Assembly: GCF_004138285.1 (NCBI RefSeq)
Contig: NZ_SCFN01000007.1
Location: 1 to 64,000, forward strand
Direction of reading: 5' to 3'
DNA length: 64,000 nucleotides
From: Gottfriedia acidiceleris
GTDB taxonomy: Bacteria > Bacillota > Bacilli > Bacillales > Bacillaceae_G
Positions 17,361 to 27,820 of the stretch are shown here, piece by piece. The position numbers and the translations under genes are program-made. Every line of letters starts with the position of its first letter. The stretch's first letter is position 1. The notes under the pieces were generated by a model. That model was given only the letters and a program-made list of their open reading frames with translations, was not told where the DNA came from and ran no database searches.

Positions 17361-18041
17361 TTAAAAAGACCGTGCAAGACGGAATCCAAGGTCGTCTATG
17401 CAAAATGACGGATGGCTACGACGACGACATGAAGCGCCACAACCTCTTGCTACCTCTGCCCAGCTACCACCTCGAAAAATTCGATATGACCCATAGACCT
17501 GTTCATCATATAAATCCCAACACCACTCCCAAACATTTCCTAACATATCATACAGACCCCATGCATTCGCTTCCTTTCTTCCTACTTCATGTATTTTATC
17601 TCCAGAATTTTCATTATACCAGGCAATTTTATCAAGTTCACCGTATCTATAACCCGTCGTCCCTGCTTTACACGCATATTGCCACTCTGCTTCTGTAGGA
17701 AGTCTATAGCCATCTGATTCCCAATCACAAAATATGTTTTCACCATCATTACTTATTGAATAACACTCTTTCAGTCCTGCTTTCTGTGAAAGTAGATTAC
17801 AAAAAGAAATTGCATCATTCCAAGAAATATTCACAACTGGTTTTAGATCTCTGACAAAAGTATTAAGTGATGTATTTGTTATAGTATTGTATAAACCCAT
17901 AGTTACAGGATACTGGGCAAGAAGAAATGGTCTTATTTCAGTTTTCCATTTACTTTTTATTCTATCGTCTCTTAATTCTATATTTCCCCCTGGAATTTTT
18001 ACCATTTGATAGTCAATGTAACTCTTAATTTCATTTGACAC
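17361..18041 (-). CDS. Formylglycine-generating-enzyme (SUMF1)-like protein
   Basis: 226 residues, a single FGE-sulfatase domain. Conserved marks: MVKIPGGNIELRD, FLLAQYPVTMGLYN, PVVNISWNDAISFCN, YRLPTEAEWQYACKAG, WGLYDMLGNVWEWCWD, FRGGSWA and the final CRRRSHPS...LGFRLAR. True FGEs use two cysteines near the C-terminus to oxidise sulfatase Cys; Cys residues are present (GCGASCRRR, SFC), but no sulfatase gene is nearby, so it may be a non-catalytic or other C-type-lectin-fold member. Monocistronic. Confidence 0.85.
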   Translation of the reverse strand: MSNEIKSYIDYQMVKIPGGNIELRDDRIKSKWKTEIRPFLLAQYPVTMGLYNTITNTSLNTFVRDLKPVVNISWNDAISFCNLLSQKAGLKECYSISNDGENIFCDWESDGYRLPTEAEWQYACKAGTTGYRYGELDKIAWYNENSGDKIHEVGRKEANAWGLYDMLGNVWEWCWDLYDEQVYGSYRIFRGGSWAEVARGCGASCRRRSHPSFCIDDLGFRLARSF

Positions 18042-18185
18042 TCTGTCTTCCTCCTAATGATCATGATTTAATAAAAATCACCTCGTTAAGAACTATAAGA
18101 TCAATTCAAAAATTACGTTGGTTTTTTGTAGATAAAAATCCGTTAGTAAAATAAAAAAGTCTGCAAATCAGCATATTCGTTATAC

Positions 18186-18206
18186 AACAAACGCATACGT
18201 TAGTTC
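18186..18206. repeat. Palindromic repeat, site C
   Basis: AACAAACGCATACGTTAGTT: close to the family consensus with an altered left arm. Confidence 0.55.
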
Positions 18207-18276
18207 AAAAAGATATTTATTATCTATGTGTTATAAAGTTAATAATACTTACCAAGTTTGGGGCTCTAATCGTTTA

Positions 18277-18582
18277 TTACGTCATGCACCAACATAAAGG
18301 ATCAGTTCCACCACAATGAGGGCAACACCCTCCTGTATAAGTAATTCTAATTTGATCTGAATGAAGTACATAATAATCAGTAATAGGTTCAACGCCAGGG
18401 ATCACTATCCCACCTGGAATCTCCGGTAATTTGACCTCCCGCACTGTCATGTCAGACCACTTGCCGATCCAGGAACAAATACTGCACTTTAATATCTCTT
18501 CCGAAAAGTTCGGAGCATTTTGGATGACAAAAATACATTCTCTACTATTTGTATTACAATTAGGACAATCGTGTACTTTCAC
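18277..18582 (-). CDS. Small zinc-ribbon-type hypothetical protein
   Basis: About 101 residues. I prefer the GTG at 18582 because GAGGTGGAG precedes it; the frame is open to a TTG at 18618. Cysteine pairs DCPNC and KCSIC near the N-terminus, and CCPHCGGTDPLCWC at the C-terminus, suggest two zinc sites. The family is not recognised. No operon partner. Confidence 0.55.
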   Translation of the reverse strand: MKVHDCPNCNTNSRECIFVIQNAPNFSEEILKCSICSWIGKWSDMTVREVKLPEIPGGIVIPGVEPITDYYVLHSDQIRITYTGGCCPHCGGTDPLCWCMT

Positions 18583-18708
18583 GAATCTCCACCTCACATC
18601 AAATTTAAAACTTTTCAAGTACCTTCTTTTTATTATTCTTTTTAACAGTCAATTAGTCCTTTTTAATAAAATAGAGGATAATCAAATGATTACCCTCTAA
18701 ATGTTGTA

Positions 18709-18731
18709 AAACTAACGCATGCGTTAGTTGA
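18709..18731. repeat. Palindromic repeat, site D (consensus form)
   Basis: Contains the perfect 20-bp palindrome AACTAACGCATGCGTTAGTT, about 100 bases downstream of mmuM. Confidence 0.75.
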
Positions 18732-18828
18732 ATAACTTTCAGCAATATGAACTATTTTTTGAATAACTAAATTAACCTCTTCGTTAACTTTAATTACGAA
18801 TAAATAGTCCCCTTCACCTTCAATTGGT

Positions 18829-19782
18829 TCAATACTCGGAAGAACGCCACTTGTTCGATATCTCCTCAATGTGATAAGGTGTCGTTCTGCAGCATCCACC
18901 TATTAAACGTGCACCTGCTTGGTACCATTCTTCAGATTGAATATCCAACACTTTACATTGTTCATGACCATGCCATGTTTTTGTTTCTGGATTATAAGTT
19001 TCACCAGAGTTTGGATAAACAATAATCGGTTTTTTGGTGTTTGCCCTCAACTCTTGTATTGCACCAGTCACAACGGTTACTGGCGCACAATTGATGCCTA
19101 TCGCTACAATTTGTTCACTTTTCTCAAAAACTCGTGCACACTCTACGAGTTTCATACCTTCACTAATCTCTTTCTCATTTTTTAACGAAAAGGAAAGCCA
19201 CGCATATGTTTCTGGATACTCACGTAATAATGTATCTAATACTCTTGCTTCTTGCAAGGAAGGGATCGTTTCAAATGCCAATAGATCTGCACCTGCTTCA
19301 ATTAACGCTGACATTCTCGAACGGTGAAAGTCTGCTAATGTTTTATCTGTCACACCATAGTTGCCTACATACTCTGAACCATCTGCAAGGTAAGCCCCGT
19401 ACGGCCCAACCGATGCAACAACCAATGGTTTAGGCCTATTCGTTTGCTTATTTTCCTTCCAAAAATCATCTCTTGCCCTTCTTGCAAGTAACACCGTTTT
19501 CTTAATTAATTCCAAAGCTTCCTGTTCTTGTATTCCACGCGCGGAAAAACCACTAATAGTAGCTTGATAGCTTGCTGTTATGGCACAGTCCGCACCAGCA
19601 CGAAAATAGTCCGAATGAACCTGATAAATAAGTTCCGGATTTTCTAGTAACACACGTGCCGACCAAAGGGGATCGTCCAAATTACATCCATGCGCCTCCA
19701 ATTCTGTAGCTAATGCTCCGTCAAGAAGCATAATGGAATGTTGGGATAAAATAGCATCAATTGGATTGACTTTGTTCGACAT
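18829..19782 (-). CDS. mmuM: Homocysteine S-methyltransferase
   Basis: 317 residues, usual length. It transfers a methyl group from S-methylmethionine (or SAM) to homocysteine, making methionine, in the cytoplasm. The TIM-barrel signature [14 protein letters not shown] opens the protein. The zinc-binding cysteines are IGINCAPV and GGCCRTTP near the C-terminus. It overlaps the end of mmuP by 26 bases, so both are translated from the SAM-riboswitch-controlled transcript. A short open stretch beyond its stop (18690-18828) was not accepted as a gene. Confidence 0.92.
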   Translation of the reverse strand: MSNKVNPIDAILSQHSIMLLDGALATELEAHGCNLDDPLWSARVLLENPELIYQVHSDYFRAGADCAITASYQATISGFSARGIQEQEALELIKKTVLLARRARDDFWKENKQTNRPKPLVVASVGPYGAYLADGSEYVGNYGVTDKTLADFHRSRMSALIEAGADLLAFETIPSLQEARVLDTLLREYPETYAWLSFSLKNEKEISEGMKLVECARVFEKSEQIVAIGINCAPVTVVTGAIQELRANTKKPIIVYPNSGETYNPETKTWHGHEQCKVLDIQSEEWYQAGARLIGGCCRTTPYHIEEISNKWRSSEY

Positions 19783-21166
19783 AATCTACGCCCCTCTTTT
19801 TTAAATTTTTTGTTAGATAATAACTTCCATAGCAAAACAAAATAAACGGTATGCCGCAATATAAGGCAATTCTCTGTGTTGGATCGAATGCAATTCCAAT
19901 ACACGATGCCAGACAAAGGATAAAAGAAGCAATTGGTACTAATGGATACAGTGGTGTGCGATAAATCAAGTCCTTTTCAGAATTTCCTTCTTTCAAAAAT
20001 TGTCTGCGAAATAGGAACTGGGAAGCACTAATACTCATCCAAACTACAACTACTGCTAGACCGGAAATGGAAACAAGTACGATATAGACAGTATCTGGTG
20101 CCACAATACTTGAGAGCAAAGCCAAAGCTCCACCCACCATGCTGAAAATGACGGCGTTGATTGGAACACCTTGCTTCGTCATTTTTCCAAAAATCGGAGA
20201 TATCGTATTCTTATTAGCAAGCGACCAAAGCATTCTAGAAGAGGCATAAAGGCCTGAATTTGCCGCAGATAAAATAGCTGTTAAGATAACGAAATTCATT
20301 ATGTCAGCTGAATATGGCACCCCAATTCGTTCTAGAACTGCAACAAAAGGGCTCTCTAATACACCAGCATCGGAAATAGGCAATAACGCAGATAAAACAA
20401 AAATCGTTCCTACAAAAAAGATGATCAATCTCCACAGAGTAGTTCGAATGGCCTTCGGTATCATTTTTTCCGGGTTCGCGGTTTCTCCAGCTGCAATGCC
20501 TATTAATTCTGTTCCCGAAAAAGCAAAATTAACCGCAAGCATGGTCATTATAATGCCCGTAGCACCATGAGGAAATAAACCTCCACTTGTAAAATTAGAA
20601 AATAATGGTGCTACTTTTGAATTACTCATCGGAAGAAACCCTAGCATTGCCGCTGCTCCTAAAACAATAAAAATCACAATAGCTATAACCTTTATCGATG
20701 AAAACCAAAATTCGGATTCGGCGAAAAATTTAACAGTCATGACATTTAATACAAAGATCAAAATGGCAAAAATAGCACTCCATATCCAAACATTAATCGA
20801 TGGAAACCATCGCTTCATAAGTAATCCTGCGGCTGTAAATTCAGAACCTAAAGCAACAGTCCAAGTTAACCAATACAACCAGGCTACTGTATACCCTGTA
20901 CCCGGTCCAATGTATTTAACTGCATAACTGTGAAATGAGCCCGTTTCAGGCATATGTACGGAAAGCTCTCCTAAACATAGCATAACTAGATAAACCACTA
21001 GCGCACCAATCAGATAGGATAGTATTGTTCCAAACGGGCCAGCTTGTTGAATAGTGTAGCCCGAGCTTAAGAATAAGCCAGTTCCAATCACCCCACCAAG
21101 TGATAGCATGACTAAATGACGTGCTTGCATGTTCCTTTGAAATTCTTGCCCATTTTTGTTCCCCAT
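19757..21166 (-). CDS. mmuP: S-methylmethionine permease
   Basis: 469 residues, about 12 membrane segments, amino-acid permease (AAT) branch of APC. Marks: [21 protein letters not shown], the [10 protein letters not shown] loop, [20 protein letters not shown] and [13 protein letters not shown]. Pairing with mmuM and the upstream SAM riboswitch identify S-methylmethionine as the likely substrate. Expression should switch on when SAM is low. First gene of a two-gene operon. Confidence 0.9.
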   Translation of the reverse strand: MGNKNGQEFQRNMQARHLVMLSLGGVIGTGLFLSSGYTIQQAGPFGTILSYLIGALVVYLVMLCLGELSVHMPETGSFHSYAVKYIGPGTGYTVAWLYWLTWTVALGSEFTAAGLLMKRWFPSINVWIWSAIFAILIFVLNVMTVKFFAESEFWFSSIKVIAIVIFIVLGAAAMLGFLPMSNSKVAPLFSNFTSGGLFPHGATGIIMTMLAVNFAFSGTELIGIAAGETANPEKMIPKAIRTTLWRLIIFFVGTIFVLSALLPISDAGVLESPFVAVLERIGVPYSADIMNFVILTAILSAANSGLYASSRMLWSLANKNTISPIFGKMTKQGVPINAVIFSMVGGALALLSSIVAPDTVYIVLVSISGLAVVVVWMSISASQFLFRRQFLKEGNSEKDLIYRTPLYPLVPIASFILCLASCIGIAFDPTQRIALYCGIPFILFCYGSYYLTKNLKKRGVDYVEQSQSN

Positions 21167-21195
21167 TTCTACTCTCCTTTAGTTACTATCCAGAA

Positions 21196-21354
21196 AAAAC
21201 AAAAACGCACTCTAAAAAAGAGTGCGCTACTGACAAATAAAAACGGAAGCTCTCATCTATCAGGTTATCACCCGCTGGAATTAGCACAGTGTCTACTTAA
21301 GCAGACCTGTTGCTGAGGCTTCAAAGGGCCAGTCCCTCCACCTCTCTGGATAAG
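21196..21354 (-). ncRNA. SAM-I (S-box) riboswitch with terminator, controls mmuP-mmuM
   Basis: On the minus strand the leader starts CTTATCCAGAGAGGTGGAGG, then GACTGGCCCTTTGAAGCC and CAGCAACAGG, the conserved S-box core, and closes with GTGCTAATTCCAGC and a GATAGATGAGAG strand that pairs with the P1 region. It is followed by the expression-platform terminator CGCACTC/GAGTGCG (21206-21226) and a T-run. SAM binding favours termination in this class. It lies 30 bases upstream of the mmuP start. Confidence 0.95.
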
Positions 21355-21491
21355 AAATATTTTTTTATAACCATATCAATCCATTCGATAATTGTCAAGA
21401 TAATTCGGTTTTTTTAAAAAATTATCAATTATTGACTTACTATTTTATCATTTCTTATGCAACTAAACTGCCAAATACCTAAATAAAAAAC

Positions 21492-21504
21492 CAGCCAATG
21501 GCTG
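21492..21504 (-). terminator. Small hairpin between riboswitch and quinone-reductase remnant
   Basis: CAGCC/GGCTG with T-run on the minus strand; could be a second terminator behind the remnant's own (21564-21596). Confidence 0.45.
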
Positions 21505-21515
21505 CTCTTGATCTT

Positions 21516-21537
21516 CAACTATCGCATGCGTTAGTTC
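21516..21537. repeat. Palindromic repeat, site E
   Basis: AACTATCGCATGCGTTAGTT: one mismatch from the family palindrome. Confidence 0.7.
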
Positions 21538-21563
21538 TATAAGCAACCTCGATAAGTTAAAAA

Positions 21564-21596
21564 AACAAACACTTTCTACCTAAGGAAAGGTTTGTT
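21564..21596 (-). terminator. Terminator of the quinone-reductase-like remnant
   Basis: AACAAA and TTTGTT arms with an inner CTTTC/GAAAG stem and a seven-T run on the minus strand. Confidence 0.8.
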
Positions 21597-21608
21597 AGAT
21601 AAGACTAA

Positions 21609-22325
21609 TTATTTTAATTTAAGTACTATTTTTCCTTTTGCTCTTCCCGCCTCTGCATACTCCAATGCTTTTTGGGCATCTTCGAAAATAAAAACTTTAT
21701 CAAGTGTAGGCTTAATCACTTCTGACTCTAACATTTTTGTTAAAATTTTCAACTGCTCTCCACTATGCTTCATAAAAAGAAACGTGTATTGGACATTATG
21801 TTTTTTTTCTAGCTTCGTAAGTTTATAACTTGCAATTGAAAATAAGGTTTTTTTCAATGAGCTAAATCCATTTTCTTTAGCAAAGCGACCATTAGGGATT
21901 CCAGATATAGAAACAATCTTTCCTCCTTTTTTTAATGTTACAAATGATCTCTCTAACGTCGCCCCCCCAATGGTATCAAGAACTGCGTTGTAGTCACGAA
22001 TCGAATGTTCGAATTTTTCTGTCTTGTAATTAATAACTTCGTCAGCGCCAAGAGATTTTACTAAATCACTACCATCACTAGCTGTAGTTGCGACAAAAGC
22101 ACCCATATGTTTTGCAAGTTGGATAGCAAATGTTCCTACTCCCCCTGATCCTGCATGTATTAATATTTTATGTCCTTTTTCAATTCGCAGAATATCATGT
22201 AAAGCTTGGTAGGATGTCAATCCGACTAGAGGGATGGAGGCGGCTTCTTCAAAACTTAAATTTTTAGGTTTTAATGCAATATCTTCTTGGTTAACAGAGA
22301 GATAATCAGTAAAAGTTCCCATCAT
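21609..22325 (-). pseudogene. Zinc-type alcohol dehydrogenase/quinone oxidoreductase, N-terminally truncated
   Basis: 238 residues corresponding to the C-terminal two thirds of the MDR family. The NAD(P)-binding fold is intact: GHKILIHAGSGGVGTFAIQLAKHMGA, and ends with GRAKGKIVLKLK. The first ~100 residues of the N-terminal catalytic domain are missing, and no RBS precedes the first ATG at 22325. The break coincides with a half palindromic repeat (22323-22337). I infer an inactive remnant. Confidence 0.75.
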
Positions 22326-22337
22326 TAGTTGAACAAA
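22323..22337. repeat. Palindromic repeat, site F (half, at truncation point)
   Basis: CATTAGTTGAACAAA at the broken 5' end of the quinone-reductase remnant. Confidence 0.5.
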
Positions 22338-22529
22338 ATGATCGGCTATTTAGTCGATTTTTTTTAGATTCAATAGGTACATTATTTTTGTATTTATTTT
22401 TTCTATTGATTTTAAACATTCGTTTTTTTACAAACAAAACAACTTTAGGTAGTGAAATAGTTTTTAGTATTGTGCCTGTGTTCTTTTTTTATATTTATTC
22501 AAGATTTGAGATGGTTGTAAAAAAATAAG
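22326..22529 (+). pseudogene. C-terminal remnant of a membrane protein
   Basis: A plus-strand frame is open through the half repeat and across ~65 codons to a TAA at 22527-22529. It encodes hydrophobic stretches (SIGTLFLYLFFLLILNIRFF and SIVPVFFFYIY) ending MVVKK. No start with an RBS is present. It looks like the tail of a lost membrane protein gene, fused at the repeat to the other remnant. Confidence 0.4.
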
Positions 22530-22536
22530 ATCTTAT

Positions 22537-22557
22537 TGAACTAACGCATGCGTTAGC
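22537..22557. repeat. Palindromic repeat, site G
   Basis: GAACTAACGCATGCGTTAGC, nearly the full consensus. It follows the membrane-protein remnant; the remaining spacer to 22788 shows no gene. Confidence 0.65.
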
Positions 22558-22788
22558 CAACCATGAATCCTCAGATTCACCACAGTAAATGGAAGGTTAT
22601 ATCTTACTTCCATAGTAGTTGAATAGCGGTCAAACGGACCAGGCATCTTCAGTGAATTTATTCCATTCCACTTTAAAACTTTTCGCCTTAAGTTTAATAC
22701 AACAATTTCGTTGTTGTTCTAACACCTAATAAGAGACAGAAGCAAAAGAACTAACAGTAAGACTAAAAGAAACCATACTTTGTTATGA

Positions 22789-23886
22789 TTATGCTTTATA
22801 CATCCTCTTTTTCAATTTTAAGACAAGCAGAAGTAGTGGCGGTTGTATACCAAATAAAAAAAACGCAACATTGCCCATCGTATCCCCAAGTTTAAATAGG
22901 TCATTCGTATTTTTCGGGGTCATGGAAATGATATAAATAACCGAAAGTAAGCCAAACATAAATGGATGAATGTTTTTTTTAAAGAGTTGGGCAAGCCCCA
23001 AAGAAGCAGCATAATGACTAACGTTAAAGCAAGTAAACATTTGCATAATCCATATTACAAGCAACAAAGACTCAAACCGTTCAAATAGCAAACCAGGCAT
23101 TTCAAAACCTCGCATGAGATCAATCGTTGGCCAAGTTTTGGTTACCACACCATCGACGGATAGTGCACCGATGACCATTACGATAGTTATCACGTAAAAG
23201 ATCAGTGGGATGAAAATTCCAACTAAAACAGCTTTTACTGCTTGGTTTGGCTGTTTCATAAACGCCATTATAATCAACAGGCTTTCAAAACCTATATATG
23301 AGAGAGCCGTTGTTTTGATTCCTTTTAGTACGGGTATGATCCCCAACCCCAGTACCGGGCGCAGATTATCCACTTCAAATATTTTAAAACTCATAAAAGT
23401 AATCACCAAAAAAACGCCGACCGTAATGGGGAAAATAATTTCAAACAGACGGGCAATCGGATTTATGCCACCCATAATTAAATAGAGACCTGTCCACATA
23501 AATGGCATCGCGATGGCCCAAGATGGGGTACCTTTCAACAAAAATAAACTTGTTACTTCTACTAATGCACGGATATGAAATCCACCCATCATTACAAAAT
23601 AACATACAAGGATTAGACTTAGTAACTTACCCATCCATTTCCCTACAATTTCTTGGCTGTATTGATAAAAGGTTTTTCCTGGAAACCGTTGTCCTAATTT
23701 GACCATAATAACTCCTGCCACCATCGCAATCAGCCCGCCTAAAATTACAGTTAACCAGGTATCTGGTGTTTTCACTTTCTCTGTAGCTGTTCGTGGCAAG
23801 GTCAGAATTCCCGTTCCAAGTATATAATTGATAATGATAACAACTACTTGAATTGTTGTAATACGGTCTTTGGGGCTAGTAATCAT
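22789..23886 (-). CDS. Spore germination permease, GerAB-type (GerB family)
   Basis: 365 residues, ten membrane segments, the usual length for B subunits of Ger nutrient receptors. Marks: YILGTGILTLPRTA in TM1, PGKTFYQYSQEIVGKWMGKL, and the TM8-10 region TKTWPTIDLMRGFEMPGLLFERFE. In spores the B subunit sits in the inner membrane and helps bind the germinant. Neither the A (GerAA) nor the C (lipoprotein) gene is adjacent, so it is an orphan B subunit. No frame damage seen. Confidence 0.88.
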   Translation of the reverse strand: MITSPKDRITTIQVVVIIINYILGTGILTLPRTATEKVKTPDTWLTVILGGLIAMVAGVIMVKLGQRFPGKTFYQYSQEIVGKWMGKLLSLILVCYFVMMGGFHIRALVEVTSLFLLKGTPSWAIAMPFMWTGLYLIMGGINPIARLFEIIFPITVGVFLVITFMSFKIFEVDNLRPVLGLGIIPVLKGIKTTALSYIGFESLLIIMAFMKQPNQAVKAVLVGIFIPLIFYVITIVMVIGALSVDGVVTKTWPTIDLMRGFEMPGLLFERFESLLLVIWIMQMFTCFNVSHYAASLGLAQLFKKNIHPFMFGLLSVIYIISMTPKNTNDLFKLGDTMGNVAFFLFGIQPPLLLLVLKLKKRMYKA

Positions 23887-24024
23887 CGCAGGTCACCTCA
23901 CTTCTCATTTTTCCACATTTCTTCTTATAAATGGTACAATTTTACATTTCCAAAAAAGAATAAAAATTATGCATATTGTATTCATGTGAAGTTTACATAA
24001 TAGCAAGCCTTCCAAGAGCATTAC

Positions 24025-25444
<1,420 letters not shown>

Positions 25445-25528
25445 TATGTTCGTGAAGTTTCTGTGCAGTCTTTGTGCAATGCATATTATTCATTACAAAA
25501 AATGGAAGTAACTGAAAATAAAGAAAAA

Positions 25529-25559
25529 GCCCAAACCCTTGATACACTTAGGTTTGAGC
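25529..25559 (-). terminator. Stem-loop next to tRNA-Val remnant 3
   Basis: Same stem-loop as at 3474-3504 (gcccaaacc/ggtttgagc) with A-run on plus, T-run on minus. Could serve as a terminator for read-through towards the integrase. Confidence 0.6.
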
Positions 25560-25570
25560 CTGCTTATTTA

Positions 25571-25616
25571 TATGATCCCAAACGGGTTCGAACCGTTGAC
25601 CTCTACCCTGTCAAGG
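25571..25616 (-). repeat. tRNA-Val 3'-half copy 3 (diverged, att-like)
   Basis: 46 bases aligned without gaps to 34743-34788; differences cluster in the T-arm but compensate: AACGG/CCGTT stem with TTCGAAC loop. It runs from the 3' end to just past the anticodon (TTGACAG). The allele looks like the 3' half of a different but functional tRNA-Val, as expected if carried in by an element from another host. Confidence 0.8.
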
Positions 25617-25654
25617 ATTCGTTAACTCAATTGAGATTTTGTGATTGATTAAAC

Positions 25655-25692
25655 GTTGGCACAATCACGTTCCGTACATTCTATTGTGCCAA
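25655..25692. repeat. Inverted GGCACAAT pair at left end of the plasmid-like segment
   Basis: TTGGCACAAT and ATTGTGCCAA face each other. The same ATTGTGCCAA occurs at about 34720-34729 beside the intact tRNA. I infer integrase arm sites at the two ends of one element. Confidence 0.5.
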
Positions 25693-25727
25693 TTATACCG
25701 CATTTGATCGAAACACTACAAGAGATT

Positions 25728-26197
25728 TTAACTATAATATTTAAAATAAAATCCAGTTGAATGTTGTTTCTCATTTTTCAAATAAAGTTGAATTGTATTC
25801 CTTGGAATGTTTAATATTCTGCTTGCTTCAGATACTGAAACAAATTGAATTGTTTCATTTTGCGCCAACGCAACTATTTTCTTCTGTTGTTTTTGGTATG
25901 CAAATTTCCTATTTTCCTCAGCAGTAACTACCACACAATTTTCCAATGAATATATGTTTCCACCTTAATATCTTTGTCGAGCTGATGTTCTTTTTCGTAA
26001 AGAAATTGTCCATTTTTTAATCGAGTATCTACATCATAAACAAAATTATCAAAATCATGCCAACGCTCTGAAACTGTTGTACCTTTGGCTCCATAATATT
26101 TAAACTTGTTATTGTTTGATTTATAGCACCTATCTAACATGGCTTTCCATCTAAAGTACAATGGATGCTTTTTCTTATTTTTCATTTCGTCCTCCAA
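25728..26197 (-). pseudogene. AP2/HNH-type protein with NUMOD1 domain, single frameshift
   Basis: Two frames join into one protein: the first ends QLDKDIK and the second resumes GGNIYSLENCVVVTAEENR. One missing G near 25962 explains the break. The N-terminal part (HPLYFRWKAMLDRCYKSN, YYGAKGTTVSERWHDFDNF) matches phage AP2/HNH-like homing endonuclease relatives; the C-terminal part (SVSEASRILNIPRNTIQLYL) is a NUMOD1-type helix-turn-helix. These are free-standing mobile DNA-binding or endonuclease genes in phages. Confidence 0.75.
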
Positions 26198-26671
26198 AAT
26201 AGTATTTACTACTATTTTATTGACGATTTTTATTTTGTAAGGAAGATTTCATATTATCCTATTTTTGAATATTAATATTCAAATAGCCCACCATTAGTAG
26301 TGGTTAACCAACAACTCTTCGCTACTCATTATGCAAGTAACCAAGTTATACATATTTAATGTTTATATTCGGATCATCAAATAAATATTTTGTATATATT
26401 CTGCCCACCAATGAATGCATATAAAATAGATATGATTGATATAGGATTTATGCATCTTATGGAATTGCACAAGTTAAATATGTACAAAATAGATATGGTG
26501 TATATACAAAAAATGCCAGCCAACGAATCGAATTAACGGAACGCTGGCTGACTGTCATAGCAACAATATTTAACTTTCGGAGTTAATACTATTATATTGA
26601 ATTGATTAAGATTGTAAGGAAATTCTTGGTAAAATTTTAATTTTATTTAATAATGAAAGCATAACTGAAGA
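26198..26671. other. Spacer with short repeats
   Basis: Two imperfect copies of an AAAATAGATATG-centred block (near 26425 and 26487) are each followed by a CC-x-CCAA-type stretch, and a GCCAGC/GCTGGC inverted repeat spans 26515-26548. No gene seen. The block could be iteron-like or a terminator region. Confidence 0.35.
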
Positions 26672-27169
26672 TTAAAACACTAGTTTTGCATCTTTCTCGA
26701 AATGTTTAGATAGGCTTAAATTCCATGTTCTCTTCGAACTATTCCACTTTTTATGATGTAAAAAGTTTTTCCAATTAATTTCATAAATTGCTTTAACTGA
26801 ATAATCCGAATTAAGTTGTACAATTATGACATACTCAAATTGCTGTTCTTCAGGTATATCTGTATTAATATCATTTAATCCATTAAATACACCTGTTGAT
26901 TTATTTCTCGTTGCCTTTATGCTATATCGATCTCCATTTATACTAATTGCATCAAAATGCTTTGTACCTATTGGAACAGATTTTAAATTGGGAAGTTCAG
27001 GATTTTCATTATAATATTTAAGTGCGTAATATTCACCTATTTCCCCAACGACATTATTATTTCTAATAATTTTTCTTTCTTTTAATTCATCCAACCAGTA
27101 ATTATAAACCTGTACAATTTCCGTATCATTCATTACACTAAATAATTTTTTAATCTCTTCTTTCATCAT
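26672..27169 (-). CDS. PD-(D/E)XK nuclease-like protein
   Basis: 165 residues, ATG start. The core reads VVGEIGEYYALKYYNE (Glu), GTKHFDAISING (Asp) and DRYSIKATRNKS (xIKA in place of ExK), the arrangement of restriction-endonuclease-like folds. Beyond that I cannot assign a family; it could be an orphan restriction-type enzyme. No methyltransferase is adjacent. It lies in the plasmid-like segment, upstream of an IS remnant. Confidence 0.5.
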   Translation of the reverse strand: MMKEEIKKLFSVMNDTEIVQVYNYWLDELKERKIIRNNNVVGEIGEYYALKYYNENPELPNLKSVPIGTKHFDAISINGDRYSIKATRNKSTGVFNGLNDINTDIPEEQQFEYVIIVQLNSDYSVKAIYEINWKNFLHHKKWNSSKRTWNLSLSKHFEKDAKLVF

Positions 27170-27325
27170 TCATCCACCTCTCAAATATGATAATTTTAGT
27201 ATTCCCAAATCTAAGAAATAAATACCAGAATAATAGAAAAAAAGAATAATAGAAAAAATCTTTATATAAAAACTAAATTTTATTATAAAAAAGAAATCTA
27301 CAAATTCGAAATCAGTAGCTATAAA

Positions 27326-27650
27326 ATGAGAAAAAATAAACCGTTTCAAAGGTGGCTTTTTTGTGGAATCGTGAAACCGAAAGTCGTAGAATCAATTAGA
27401 CATTTATTTCAGCAAGATAGTATCCTTTTTGCAGATACATGGCGAGCTTACATGACCTATCAAAAAAAAAAGTTTGATCTTTATAAAATCCATTCAAAAA
27501 CGACTGGACATGTCATTAAAGGCCTTTATCATATCCAAAATGTAAATGGATATCACATGGTTCCATTTTCTTGAAATGATGGGGTACGATGTCACTACAT
27601 CTAATATTAAGAGGTATATGCCCTTACAGGCCTTTGCAAACATCATTTAA
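27326..27650 (+). pseudogene. IS1595-family (ISXO2-like) transposase remnant
   Basis: Codons for FADTWRAYMTYQKKKFD and KGLYHIQNVNGYH match the DDE_Tnp_IS1595 C-terminal catalytic region (usually ...KGIYHIQNVNSYHSRLK). After GYH the frame breaks; the next frame continues WFHFLEMMGYDVTTSNIKRY to a stop near 27650, so an internal segment is deleted. The N-terminal half is absent. Confidence 0.7.
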
Positions 27651-27715
27651 CAAATTAAGGTATTCGCCAATCTACGTTAACCACTGACCAGAAATTTTTA
27701 CTTTCTTATTCAATT

Positions 27716-27738
27716 AACTGGCAGTTTAGTTGAACAAG
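27716..27738. repeat. Palindromic repeat, site H (half)
   Basis: AACTGGCAGTTTAGTTGAAC then AAG; right half with the GAACAAG extension. Confidence 0.45.
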
Positions 27739-27820
27739 AAGTTTTAAAGAATAACTAAATTCATTCCAAAATATGGTAAAATTAATCAGTCAGTAATTAA
27801 TTTTTAGGAGTTTATTAACT

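Noticed and set aside
18690-18899. Minus-strand ORF overlapping the mmuM 3' end
   Set aside because: Different frame inside mmuM; the unique part (EGEGDYLFVIKV...) is coding-like but lacks a start and a match I recognise.
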